Assembly: GCF_034190915.1 (NCBI RefSeq)
Contig: NW_026947543.1
Coordinates: 1,426,001 to 1,490,000, forward strand
DNA: 64,000 nt
Reading direction: 5' to 3'
Source: Cavia porcellus
Lineage: Eukaryota; Chordata; Mammalia; Rodentia; Caviidae
Under the pieces are notes generated by a model, which searched no databases, was not told the origin of the DNA, and saw only the letters and a program-made list of their open reading frames with translations. Position numbers and translations under genes: made by a program. This document shows, piece by piece, positions 1 to 10,810 of the stretch; the stretch's first letter is position 1, and each line of letters opens with the position of its first letter.

Positions 1-333
1 TAGTCATCCAAGTGTTTCTGCGTAAGAAAATATAACTAACAAAGGATGTGGTTTCAAGCAGAATGAGGAATGGAGGGATAATCTTTATTTCAGTGCAGGT
101 TGACCTTTCAAAGAAACAGTAATTCCTATGAAATAGGAGGTAAAATCTTTTGTAAAGAGACATGGATATGACATGCTCAACTTTATGTCACATTTTTTAA
201 AAAGCCAAGGGCATTTGAGAAATTCTTGGCTGCTGAATTGTCCCTTTGTTCAAATTTCTCTTAGGTAAGACACTCCAGTTTCTTCAAACCATGGTACTGT
301 TCCTTCCATGTAAAAAACCAAAGCAAAAAACAA

Positions 334-339
334 AATAAA
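334..339 (+). terminator. AATAAA poly(A)-signal-like hexamer in A-rich tract
   Basis: AATAAA lies inside 'acaaaataaattaa' and recurs in every unit. A transcript starting at the promoter-like region would meet AATAAA at 2860-2865 of its own unit and then this one in the next unit. In such A-rich sequence the hexamer may be fortuitous; no clear GT-rich downstream element is visible. Confidence 0.15.
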
Positions 340-462
340 TTAAAACAAAACCCATCAAATTACATTTGAGAGCACACAATTGCTCAGCAGGCCCACTATT
401 CAAGAAGCTAGAGGTACAGAAGCCTCAGCCTTCAGCCCATGGCCTGAAGTTTTGTCTCTATC

Positions 463-633
463 ATGGCCCCTCAATTCCCTGGCATGTCCACATTAACTCA
501 TGAATCTTTACTCATTTCCTCTTCAAATGCACAGGATCCAATATATTTGAACCCTGTTCACCTGGGCTGTAATCATCCAAGAACACACCAGAAGAAGGGC
601 AGCCACCCCCTTGCCTGGGGCCTTGGACCTTAG
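463..633 (+). other. Short ATG frame, truncated form (56 codons)
   Basis: The frame starts at an ATG in good vertebrate context (A at -3, G at +4) and is closed by TAG at codon 57. The same stop is in copies 2 (4337-4507), 4 (12084-12254), 6 (19832-20002) and 8 (27580-27750). No domain, signal peptide or membrane segment is apparent. It lies upstream of the promoter-like modules of its own unit, so it would belong to RNA from the preceding unit. I regard it as probably non-coding. Confidence 0.2.
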
Positions 634-765
634 CACAATATTAATGGAAACCTGAAAAAGGGGAGCCAAAACAAAGAGAGGAATATTCCTAAAGCCTGAA
701 ACACAGAAGCTACCTATAGAGCAGTAGTGGGATTTCACAAATTATGTAAGAATCTCTGTGCACAT

Positions 766-908
766 GCTTGGCATGGTTGCTCATGCCTATAATCCCAGCA
801 ATCTGGGGGCTGAGGTCGATGGATCCTTGGGAGTTCCAGTCCATCGTGGGCTACTTATTTATCTCAATGCCTCTTTCAACAACTACATAAGATGCTGTTT
901 CCAAAAAG
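766..908 (+). mobile_element. B1-like SINE, copy 1
   Basis: The segment runs from 'gcttggcatggt' through 'gctcatgcctataatcccag', 'ggctgaggt', 'gggagttccagtcc' and 'gtgggctac' to 'ctacataagatgctg' and an A-rich end. This is the order of a 7SL-derived B1 element. The second 'ctacat' block fits the internal duplication found in rodent B1. The Pol III B-box region has drifted ('gagttccagtcc') and no clean oligo-A tail remains, so it is an old inactive insertion. The element is present in every unit and therefore inserted before amplification. An Alu or FLAM origin is less likely because of 'tgggctac'. Confidence 0.75.
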
Positions 909-1455
909 AGGACAACAGAAAACTAGACACACTTGGTCTAGGTCCCGGGGTTCACTACATGAGTTGTGGAGTCTAAATATTCCATGCCATGAGAAAATAC
1001 CTGGGATTTTTAGTGAAAGGGGCATTTGCATCCCTTTTGTAAGGGTTTCCCTTTCACCATGTTACATTTGAATTCTGGGAAAACCTGCTGGTGACAAGCT
1101 ATCTAGCATTATGTTGGTTTAGGTATTGAGCTAGTACCGCATGTTTAGTGTTCAGGGTTATGCTGGAATGGCTGCAGACCTCCTTGAAATAGCTATTGCA
1201 GACAAGTGAACCCCGAGGAAGCTGGATAGTTGAAGCAGGCACTCCAAATATTCATGCACTGCAAGGATTCACTTTCATTTTGGGACTCATCTTCTGGTTG
1301 CTGGCTTTTAGTGCTAACTGATACTACCATGGTGGCAGTAATCCACAAGAGACTGCATGTATGGTTTGCAAGTTTCCCTCCCAAGCCACCAGAAACTTGG
1401 CAGAACACAAATCATTGTGGCATTTTCTTTCCTCCCCTGAAACATTTGGCTTTCT

Positions 1456-2100
1456 AAGTTTGAAAATTGAATAGACTGGGCTAGTCAGGTTTGGACCCCA
1501 TGTACCACCAACAGAGCTAAAGACAGAGAAAATTACTTCCCTCCACTTGTCAAAATATGTCAAATTTGCTTGGTCACCACAACTTCAAAGAAAATTCTGA
1601 GGCAACTTAGAGAGGTGAATCAAATACTGCCTGATTGGAATGGCTGCGGTTGTATGAGGTGGAAAGCTGCAGAGTTGGGCTGAAACTGTTCACAGAAATC
1701 CACAGGCTTGTGGTTGCCAGGCAACCACACTGGGCTGAGATTGGCTGAACATCACTGTGAGGTGGATTTTAGGCTCTAGGTTTGTAAATTTAAAAGACTG
1801 GTGTAGTCAAGTTTGGAACACATCGAACACAGACAGACCATAAGGTCTTTCAATTACTTCCCTGCACTTCTCAAAATACAACAAATTTTCTTGATCACTA
1901 CAACTGTAAAAAAAATTCTGAGGCAACAGAGAGAGGCTAATCAAATACTGCATGATTGGAATGGCTGTGGTTGTATGAGGTGGAAAGCTGCAGAGTTGGG
2001 CTGAAACAGTTCACAGAAAGCCACAAGCTTGTGGTTGCCAGGCAACGACAATGGGCTGTGATTGGCTGAGCACCATTGTGAGCTGGACTTTAGGCTCTAG
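1456..2100 (+). repeat. Internal tandem duplication of ~322 bp inside the unit
   Basis: Positions 1456-1777 and 1778-2100 align along their length with an offset of 321-322 bases. Both begin 'aagtttg' or 'aggtttg', continue through 'tcaagtttgg' or 'tcaggtttgg', 'attctgaggcaac', 'gattggaatggctg', 'gaggtggaaagctgcagag' and 'ggttgccaggcaac', and end 'ttttaggctctagg' or 'ctttaggctctagg'. The two halves are visibly diverged, yet the same pair is present in every unit. The duplication therefore predates amplification of the array. It carries the promoter-like motifs and so doubles them. Confidence 0.93.
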
Positions 2101-2195
2101 GATACAAGTGTGCAGTAGGAGACCTGAGTCACAATGCTGGGCGTTGCCATGGAGACCTCAGTGTCACAGAGGTCCTGTTGGGCAAGATTTAAATA
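1456..2195 (+). promoter_or_regulatory. Twin MYB / X-box / CCAAT promoter-like region, copy 1
   Basis: Module a has a MYB-type site AACTGTT (1684-1690), a palindromic RFX X-box GTTGCCAGGCAAC (1713-1725) and ATTGG, an inverted CCAAT box (1740-1744). Module b has AACAGTT (2005-2011), the same X-box (2034-2046) and ATTGG (2061-2065). X-box to ATTGG starts are 27 bases apart in both. Downstream lie TGAGTCA (AP-1 type, 2125-2131), a third X-box-like GTTGCCATGGAGAC (2143-2156) and TTTAAATA (2188-2195). MYB plus RFX sites are typical of mammalian meiotic and spermiogenic promoters controlled by A-MYB and RFX2. I infer, but cannot show, transcription. Direction is uncertain because the X-box is palindromic. 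A ciliary-type RFX promoter is the main alternative. Confidence 0.6.
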
Positions 2196-2796
2196 GGATG
2201 AATATTCTTGGCCTGTTATGCCACAGGATTCTCACTGAAGGCTTCACTGCTCAGAATTTGGGGATGGAAATGCTTGCCAATCTACACATGGATGTACTTT
2301 CAATGGGATATGAAATATGCCGGGGCCTGGCAGATGTTCTCTGACATGTCCTATCCTTGAGCATGTGCTTTTCCCTTGTCATGTCAGTCATTTGGCTGAG
2401 TCCTGTTCCCTAAGCTATTCAGTCAAGACTTGCTGGAATCATTCACCTGCAGTATAAGAGCTTTCTGTGAAATTTCTCAGCAGAAATCCTCTGCAAGCAC
2501 ATAGCTTTGGATATGAGAGACAGTGGTGGAAATTGAATTTCAAGGGCAGATATTTGAAAACAATGAAACGAGCCCCGAATAAGATCTTTACATGTTTCCC
2601 AGATGAATATGTTTGGAAATACGGGGGAAGATGGAGATCAAGACTGAGAAGAGTGCACACCCATTTCAAGGTACAAAAACCAGGGAAAAACATGGGAAAG
2701 CAAGAGAGCTGGTTAATTTGATGTAAAAATCTTTGATGATGAAAGGAAAATTATATTCTCATGTTGATTTAATCAGGCTGTAGCAGTGAAGTTCTC

Positions 2797-3024
2797 ATGT
2801 TGGTTGTCCTATGTGTGGCCTTCTGCATTGGGCAGTGGATGCAGGACAGGAGATCTTCAAATAAATCTGGTGGAACACAAAATAGTGAAAAAAATATCAA
2901 GCTAAATCCTGTGTATTCCTTCCCTTTGAGAACATATATGGATAATGTCCGGAGTTTCAAAAGAGAAAATGTCTATTGGGTCATGGTTTCACCAAAGAAA
3001 TGGTCACTTCATATAACATTTTGA
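2797..3024 (+). other. Short ATG frame with hydrophobic N-terminus (75 codons)
   Basis: This is the only other frame with a true ATG that is kept in nearly every unit. The peptide begins MLVVLCVAFCIG, a short hydrophobic stretch that loosely resembles a signal peptide, followed by a basic, Asn/Ser-rich segment. The start context is weak (C at -3, T at +4). Copies are at 6672, 14418, 18292, 22166, 26040, 29914, 33788, 37661, 41533, 45404, 49276, 53148, 57020 and 60892. Most differences between copies change amino acids, and copy 3 has a stop at codon 13. A real secreted peptide is possible but unlikely; chance openness fits as well. Confidence 0.2.
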
Positions 3025-4639
3025 ATTTTGCTTTCACAGTTGCTCATGTACCGGGCCTGAGTAAAGCAGAATGCAGAGTAAGCCTCATCAATAGTTGTGC
3101 ATTCCATAAGTGGTTTTAAAACCAGTGAAAGCCTTTGGACCTAGTGTTTGTATTTAATTGGTTGATTGGTTTTTCAAATTGTTTGTTTTACTATTTTTAA
3201 CTTTGGGAGTCAGGGAAGCCCTCACTCATAGTGATTTAGACCTCTCCAAAAGCTCTGAAGTTATTCATGTAACAGCTATTACATGTTATAAGTTTCTCCT
3301 ATTAAAACTTGAAAGACTAACAGACTCTGCTACTTTTCATCGAAATTCAGTGTTGCGCTAAATTCAGTGTTGGACTTTTTTTACAAGTCCTTTGAAATGT
3401 GTCCTCCTCTAGTCACTGGTCGTGCTTGAATGTACTTTCTTGTGAAGACAGGATTTGAGCAAATTGACACAAGTACAGTTTGCCACTACTCTGGACACCT
3501 GGTTAAATATCGAGTTGCCTAAATGGTGTGTGTTTTACTTTGATCTCTGCTCACACTTTGCTCATCCAGTTAGAACCACAGGGCTCCAGGCCATAGCGTT
3601 CTAGGCCTAAACAAGAAAATTTCCATTCCGTTTTGGGAGTTCATTCGTCTCTCATAATTACTTTTTCCACAAATGTGTGCTTCAGGAGAGGCCCGTGCTA
3701 AATGTGGAGAGGCCCATTTTCCTTCTCTCACTTTCAGACTTTCTAAGATTTTCAGTTACTAGAGGTTTTCCCAGACTTGCCATTGTCAAGGGACAGTGCA
3801 CTTCACTTGAAGTTGTGCAGTACTACTTCATGTGTGTCCGTGGAAATTCCACCAATGGTAAACTCTTGCTGTAGTCATCTCCAAGTGTTTCTGCGTAAGA
3901 AAATATAACTAACAAAGGATGTGGTTTCAAGGAGAATGAGGAATGGAGGGATAATCTTTATTTCAGTGCAGGTTGACCTTTCAAAGAAACAGTAATTGCT
4001 ATGAAATAGGAGGTAAAATCTTTTGTAAAGAGACACGGATATGACATGCTCAACTTTATGTCACATTTTTTTAAAAAGCCAAGGGCATTTGAGAAATTCT
4101 TGGCAGCTGAATTGTCCCTTTTTTCAAATTTCTCTTAGGTAAGACACTCCAGTTTCTTCAAACCATGGTACTGTTCCTTCCATGTAAAAAACCAAAGCAA
4201 AAAACAAAATAAATTAAAATAAAACCCATCAAATTACATTTGAGAGCACACAATTGCTCAGCAGTCCCACTATTCAAGAAGCTAGAGGTACAGAAGCCTC
4301 AGCCTTCAGCCCATGTCCTGAAGTTTTGTCTCTATCATGGCCCCTCAATTCCCTGGCATGTCCACATTAACTCATGAATCTTTACTCATTTCCTCTTCAA
4401 ATGCACAGGATCCAATATATTTGAACCCTGTTCACCTGGGCTGTAATCATCCAAGAACACACCAGAGGAAGGGCAGCCACCCCCTTGCCTGGGGCCTTGG
4501 AGCTTAGCACAATAGAAATGGAAACCTGAACAAGGGGAGCCAAAACAAAGAGAGGAATATTCCTAAAGTCTGAAACACAGAAGCTACCTATAGACAAGTA
4601 GTGGGATTTCACAAATTATGTAAGAATCTCTGTGCACAT

Positions 4640-4782
4640 GCTTGGCATGGTCGCTCATGCCTATAATCCCAGCAATCTGGGGGCTGAGGTCGATGGATCC
4701 TTGGGAGTTCCAGTCCATCATGGGCTACGAATTTATCTCAAGGCCTCTTTCAACAACTACCTAAGATGCTGTTTCCAAAAAG
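4640..4782 (+). mobile_element. B1-like SINE, copy 2
   Basis: Same ancestral insertion; this copy reads 'ccatcatgggctacgaa'. Confidence 0.74.
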
Positions 4783-5329
4783 AGGACAACAGAAAACTAG
4801 ACACACTTGGTCTAGGTCCCGGGGTTCACTACATGAGTTGTGGAGTCTAAATATTCCATGCCATGAGAAAATACCTGGGATTTTTAGTGAAAGGGGCATT
4901 TACATCCCTTTTCTAAGGGTTTCCCTTTCACCATGTTATAGTTGAATTCTGAGAAAACCTGCTGGTGACAAGCTATCTAGCATTATGTTGGTTTAGGTAT
5001 TGAGCTAGTACCGCATGTTTAGTGTTCAGGGTTATGCTGGAATGGCTGCAGACCTCCTTGAAATAGCTATTGCAGACAAGTGAACCCCGAGGAAGCTGGA
5101 TACTTGAAGCAGGCACTCCAAATATTCATGCACTGCAAGGATTCACTTTCATTTTGGGACTCATCTTCTGGTTGCTGGCTTTTAGTGCTAACTGATACTA
5201 CCATGGTGGCAGTAGTCCAGCAGAGACTGCATGTATGGTTTGCAAGTTTGCTTCCCAAGCCACCAGAAACTTGGCAGAACACAAATCATTGTGGCATTTT
5301 CTTTCCTCCCCTGAAACATTTGGTTTTCT

Positions 5330-6070
5330 AAGTTTGGAAATTGAATAGACTGGGCTAGTCAAGTTTGGACCCCATGTACCACCAACAGAGCTAAAGACAG
5401 AGCCAATTACTTCCCTCCACTTGTCAAAATATGTCAAATTTGCTTGTTCACCACAACTTCAAAGAAAATTCTGAGGCAACTTAGAGAGGTGAATCAAATA
5501 CTGCCTGATTTGAATGGCTGTGGTTGTATGAGGTGGAAAGTTGCAGAGTTGGGCTGAAACTGTTCACAAAAATCCACAGGCTTGTGGTTGCCAGGCAACC
5601 ACACTGGGCTGAGATTGGCTGAACATCACTGTGAGGTGGATTTTAGGCTCTAGGTTTGAAAATTTAAAAGACTGGGGCAGTCAAGTTTGGAACACATCGA
5701 ACACAGACAGACCAAAAGGTCTTTCAATTACTTCCCTGCACTTCACAAAATACGTCAAATTTTCTTGATCACTACAACTGTAAAAAAAATTCTGAGGCAA
5801 CATAGAGAGGATAATAAAATACTGCATGATTGGAATGGCTGTGGTTGTATAAGGTGGAAAGCTGCAGAGTTGGGCTGAAACAGTTCACAGAAAGCCACAA
5901 GCTTGTGGTTGCCAGGCAACCACACTGGGCTGTGATTGGCTGAGCACCATTGTGAGCTGGACTTTAGGCTCTAGGATACAAGTGTGCAGTAGGAGACCTG
6001 AGTCACAATGCTGGGCGTTGCCATGGAGACCTCAGTGGCACAGAGGACCTTGTAGTTCAAGATTTAAATA
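5330..6070 (+). promoter_or_regulatory. Twin promoter-like region, copy 2
   Basis: MYB a 5558-5564, X-box a 5587-5599, ATTGG 5614-5618; MYB b 5879-5885, X-box b 5908-5920. TTTAAATA at 6063-6070. All core motifs are intact although this is a divergent unit. Confidence 0.58.
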
Positions 6071-8515
6071 GGATGAATATTCTTGGCCTGGTATGCCACA
6101 GGATTGTCACTGAAGGCTTCACTGCTCAGAATTTGGGGATGGAAATGCTTGCCAATCTACACATGGATGTACTTTCAATGGGATATGAAATATGCCGGGG
6201 CCTGGCAGATGTTCTCTGACATGTCCTATCCTTGAGCATATGCTTTTCCCTTGTCATGTCTGTCATTTGGCTGAGTCCTGTTCCCTAAGCTATTCAGTCA
6301 AGACTTGCTGGAATCATTCACCTGCAGTATAAGAGCTTTCTGTGAAATTTCTCAGCAGAAATCCTCTGCAAGCATATAGCTTTGGATATGAGAGACAGTG
6401 GTGGAAATTGAATTTCAAGGGAAGATATTTGAAAACAATGAAACAAGCCCCGAATAAGATCTTTACATGTTTCCCAGATGAATATGTTTGGAAATACGGG
6501 GGAAGATGGAGATCAAGACTGAGAAGAGTGCACACCCATTTCAAGATACAAAAACCAGGGAAAAACAAGGGAAAGCAAGAGAGCTGGTTAATTTGATGTA
6601 AAAATCTTTGATGATGAAAGGAAAATTATATTCTCATGGTGATTTAATCAGGCTGTAGCAGTGAAGTTCTCATGTTGGTTATCCTATGTGTGGCCTTCTG
6701 CATTGGGCGGTGGATGCAGGACAGGAGATCTTCAAATAAATCTGTTGGAACACAAAATATTGAAAAAAATATCAATCTAAATCCTGTGTATTCCTTCCCT
6801 TTGAGAACATATATGGATAATGTCCGGAGTTTCAAAAGAGAAAATGTCTATTGGGTCATGGTTTCACCAATGAAATGGTCACTTCACATAACATTTTGAA
6901 TTTTGCTTTCACAGTTGCTCATGTACCGGGCCTGAGTAAAGCAGAATGCAGAGTAAGCCTCATCAATAGTTGTGCATTCCATAAGTGCTTTTAAATCCAG
7001 TGAAACCCTTTGGACCTAGTGTTTGTATTTAATGGGTTGTTTGGTTTTTCAAATTATTTGTTTTACTATTTTTAACTGTGGGAGTCAGGGAAGCCCTCAC
7101 TCATAGTGATTTAGACCTCTCCAAAAGCTCTGAAGTTATTCATGTAACAGCTATTACATGTTATAAGTTTCTCCTATTAAAACTTGAAAGACTAACATCC
7201 TCTGCTTCTTTTCATCTAAATTCAGTGTTGCGCAAAATTCAGTGTTGGACTTTTTTTTTACAAGTCCTTTGAAATGTGTCCTCCTCTAGTCACTGGTCGT
7301 GCTGGAATGTACTTTCTTGTGAAGACAGGATTTGAGCAAATTGACACAAGTACAGTTTGCCACTACTCTGGACACCTGGTTAAATATCGAGTTGCCTAAA
7401 TGGTGTGTGTTTTACTTTGATCTCTGCTCACACTTTGCTCATCCAGTTAGAACCACAGGGCTCCAGGCCATAGAGTTCTAGGCCTAAACAAGAAAATTTC
7501 CATTCCGTTTTGGGAGTTCATTCGTCTCTCATAATTACTTTTTCCACAAATGTGTGCTTCAGGAGAGTCCCGGTCTAAATGTGGAGAGGCCCATTTTCAT
7601 TCACTCACTTTCAGACTTTCTAAGATTTTCAGTTACTAGAGGTTTGCCGAGACTTGCCATTGTCAAGGGACAGTGCACTTCACTTGAAGTTGTGCAGTAT
7701 TACTTCATGTGTGTCCGTGGAAATTCCACCAATGGGACACTCTTGCTGTAGTCATCTCCAAGTGTTTCTGTGTAAGACAATATAACTAACAAAGGATGTG
7801 GTTTCAAGCAGAATGAGGAATGGAGGGATAATCTTTATTTCAGTGCAGGTTGACCTTTCAAAGAAACAGTAATTCCTATGAAATAGGAGGTAAAATCTTT
7901 TGTAAAGAGACATGGATATGACATGCTCAACTTTATGTCACATTTTTTAAAAAGCCAAGGGCATTTGAGAAATTCTTGGATGCTGAATTGTCCCTTTGTT
8001 CAAATTTCTCATAGGTAAGACACTCCAGTTTCTTCAAACCATGGTACTGTTCCTTCCATGTAAAAAACCAAAGCAAAAAACAAAATAAATTAAAACAAAA
8101 CCCATCAAATTACATTTGAGAGCACACAATTGCTCAGCAGGCCCACTATTCAAGAAGCAAGAGGCACAGAAGCCTCAGCCTTCAGCCCATGGCCTGAAGT
8201 TTTGTCTATATTATGGCCCCTCAATTCCCTGGCATGTTCACATTAACTCATGAATCTTTATTCATATCCTCTTCAAATGCACAGGATCCAATATATTTGA
8301 ACACTGTTCACCTGGGCTGTAATCATCCAGGAACACACCAGAAGAAGTGCAGCCACCCCCTTGCCTGGGGCCTTGGAGCTTATCACAATATAAATGGAAA
8401 CCTGAAAAAGGGGAGCCAAAACAAAGAGAGGAATATTCCTAAAGCCTGAAACACGGAAGCTACCTATAGACCAATAGTGGGATTTCACAAATTATGTAAG
8501 AATCTCTGTGCACAT

Positions 8516-8658
8516 GCTTGGCATGGTCGCTCATGCCTATAATCCCAGCAATCTGGGGGCTGAGGTCGATGGATCCTTGGGATTTCCAGTCCATCGTGGG
8601 CTACTTATTTATCTCAATGCCTCTTTCAACAACTACATAAGATGCTGTTTCCAAAAAG
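8516..8658 (+). mobile_element. B1-like SINE, copy 3
   Basis: Same ancestral insertion; 'gggatttccag' replaces 'gggagttccag'. Confidence 0.74.
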
Positions 8659-9205
8659 AGGACAACAGAAAACTAGACACACTTGGTCTAGGTCCCGGGG
8701 TTCACTACATGAGTTGTGTAGTCTAATTATTCCATGCCATGAGAAAATACCTGGGATTTTTAGTGAAAGGGGCATTTGCATCCCTTTTCTAAGGGTTTCC
8801 CTTTCACCATGTTACATTTGAATTCTGGGACAACCTGCTGGTGACAAGCTATCTAGCATTATGTTGGTTTAGGTATTGAGCTAGTACCGCATGTTTAGTG
8901 TTCAGGGTTATGCTGGAATGGCTGCAGACCTCCTTGAAATAGCTATTGCAGACAAGTGAACCCCGAGGAAGCTGGATAGTTGAAGCAGGCACTCCAAATA
9001 TTCATGCACTGCAAGGATTCACTTTCATTTTGGGACTCATCTTCTGGTTGCTGGCTTTTAGTGCTAACTGATAGTATCATGGTGGCAGTAATCCAGCAGA
9101 GACTGCATGTATGGTTTGCAAGTTTGCTTCCCAAGCCACCAGAAACTTGGCAGAACACAAATCATTGTGGCATTTTCTTTCCTCCCCTGAAACATTTGGC
9201 TTTCT

Positions 9206-9946
9206 AAGTTTGAAAATTGAATAGACTGGGCTAGTCATTTTTGGACCCCATGTACCACCAACAGAGCTAAAGACAGAGCCAATTACTTCCCTCCACTTGT
9301 CAAAACATGTCAAATTTGCTTGGTCACCACAACTTCAAAGAAAATTCTGAGGCAACTTAGAGAGGTGAATCAAATACTGCCTGATTGGAATGGCTGCGGT
9401 TGTATGAGGTGGAAAGCTGCAGAGTTGGGCTGAAACTGTTCACAGAAATCCACAGGCTTGTGGTTGCCAAGCAACCACACTGGGCTGAGATTGGCTGAAC
9501 ATCACTGTGAGGTGGATTTTAGGCTCTAGGTTTGTAAATTTAAAAGACTGGTGTAGTCAAGTTTGGAAAACATCGAACACAGACAGACCAAAAGGTCTTT
9601 CAATTACTTCCCTGCACTTCTCAAAATACATCAAATGTTCTTGATCACTACAACTGTAAAAAAAATTCTGAGGCAACATAGAGACGCTAATCAAATACTG
9701 CATGATTGGAATGGCTGTGGTTGTATGAGGTGGAAAGCTGCAGAGTTGGGCTGAAACAGTTCACAGAAAGCCACAAGCTTGTGGTTGCCAGGCAACCACA
9801 CTGGGCTGTGATTGGCTGAGCACCATTGTGAGCTGGACTTTAGGCTCTAGGATACAAGTGTGCAGTAGGAGACCTGAGTCACAATGCTGGGCGTTGCCAT
9901 GGAGACCTCAGTGTCACAGAGGACCTTGTAGGGCAAGATTTAAATA
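9206..9946 (+). promoter_or_regulatory. Twin promoter-like region, copy 3
   Basis: MYB a 9434-9440; X-box a 9463-9475 reads GTTGCCAAGCAAC, which keeps both half-sites. MYB b 9755-9761, X-box b 9784-9796 perfect. TTTAAATA 9939-9946. Confidence 0.58.
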
Positions 9947-10552
9947 GGATGAATATTCTTGGCCTGGTATGCCACAGAATTCTCACTGAAGGCTTCATTG
10001 CTCAGAATTTGGGGATGGAAATGCTTGCCAATCTACACATGGATGTACGTTCAATGGGATATGAAATATGCCGGGACCTGGCAGTTGTTCTCTGACATGT
10101 CCTATACTTCAGCATATGCTTTTCCCTTGTCATGTCTCTCATTTGGCTGAGTCCTGTTCCCTATGATATTCAGTCAAGACTTGCTGGAATCATTCACCTG
10201 CAATATAAGAGCTTTCTGTGAAATTTCTCAGCAGAAATCCTCTGCAAGCACATAGCTTTGGATATGAGAGACAGTGGTGGAAGTTGAATTTCAAGGGCAG
10301 ATATTGAAAACAATGAAACAAGCCCCGAATAAGATCTTTTCATGTTTCCCAGATGAATATGTTTGGAAATACGGGGGAAGATGGAGATCAAGACTGAGAA
10401 GAGTGCACACCCATTTCAAGGTACAAAAACCAGGGAAAAACATGGGAAAGCAAGAGAGCTGGTTAATTTGATGTAAAAATCTTTGATGATGAAAGGAAAA
10501 TTATATTCTCATGGTGATTTAATCAGGCTGTAGCAGTGAAGTTCTCATGTTG

Positions 10553-10810
10553 GTTGTCCTATGTGTGGCCTTCTGCATTGGGTAGTGGATGCAGGACAGG
10601 AGATCTTCAAATAAATCTGGTGGAACACAAAATAGTGAAAAAAATATCAATCTAAATCCTGTGTATTCCTTCCCTTTGAGAACATATATGGATAATGTCC
10701 GGAGTTTCAAAAGAGAAAATGTCTATTGGGTCATGGTTTCACCAATGAAATGGTCACTTCACATAACATTTTCAATTTTGCTTTCACAGTTGCTCATGTA
10801 CCGGGCCTGA
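10553..10810 (+). other. Broken copy of the 75-codon frame (copy 3)
   Basis: Relative to the frame at 2797, codon 13 CAG is TAG (near 10589), and the normal TGA is changed ('ttttcaatt'), so the distal part reads on to 10810. One nonsense change and one stop loss in the same unit argue that this frame is not maintained in every copy. Confidence 0.4.

Larger units (their letters stand above)
1..3871 (+). repeat. Macrosatellite unit copy 1 (class A, reference unit)
   Basis: This is the first of 17 head-to-tail copies. I set the unit boundary arbitrarily at the 'tagtcatc' that recurs at 3872, 7749, 11622 and so on. The map is: A-rich tract with AATAAA at 334-339; short ATG frame 463-633, closed by TAG at codon 57; B1-like SINE near 766-908; no recognisable feature from 916 to 1455; twin promoter modules 1456-2100 with downstream sites to 2195; no convincing gene at 2196-2796, although a frame open on both strands lies near 2439-2721; short ATG frame 2797-3024; then AT-rich sequence to the end in which I see nothing beyond weak splice-like signals. 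Copy 4 is its closest relative, 11,621 bp away. Both have 'gtcatccaag' where most units have two extra bases. A private change puts 'agagaaaattac' near 1528 where others read 'agagccaattac'. Confidence 0.97.
3872..7748 (+). repeat. Macrosatellite unit copy 2 (divergent)
   Basis: At 3,877 bp this is the longest copy. It carries many private substitutions and matches no other class along its whole length. Its codon-57 stop in the first short ATG frame (4337-4507) is shared with class A, while parts of its second promoter module resemble class D, for example 'cttcacaaaatacg'. It reads 'gaccttgtagttc' near 6052-6064, where other units read 'gtcctgttgggc' or 'gaccttgtagggc'. The mixture suggests an older, less homogenised unit or an old mosaic. 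Confidence 0.97.

Noticed and set aside
766..908. Interpretation of the SINE as a primate Alu or FLAM
   Set aside because: The 'tgggctac' and the second 'ctacat' block fit rodent B1 better, and the Alu-specific second monomer is absent.
1329..1341. Possible CTCF site ('ggtggcag' half), which would parallel DXZ4-type arrays
   Set aside because: Only the right half of the CTCF core matches and the left half is wrong. Another weak candidate near 597-618 on the minus strand also misses several key positions and is altered in classes B and D.
1193..1563. Several 71-83 codon frames on both strands between the SINE and the promoter modules
   Set aside because: They begin with GTG or TTG, not ATG, overlap one another on opposite strands and show no recognisable domain. 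Their recurrence only reflects the repeat.
2051..2344. A 97-codon ATG frame overlapping X-box b's CCAAT box and the region downstream
   Set aside because: It starts inside the promoter-like module and is broken by a one-base length difference ('gtcctgttggg' versus 'gaccttgtaggg') in classes B and C and copies 2 and 3. It is most likely fortuitous.
3677..3874. A 65-codon frame at the end of each unit, preceded by a pyrimidine-rich acceptor-like stretch
   Set aside because: No ATG start. The donor-like 'atggtaaac' at its end exists only in copy 1; other units read 'atgggaaac', 'atgggacac' or 'atgagaaac'. A conserved exon is not supported.
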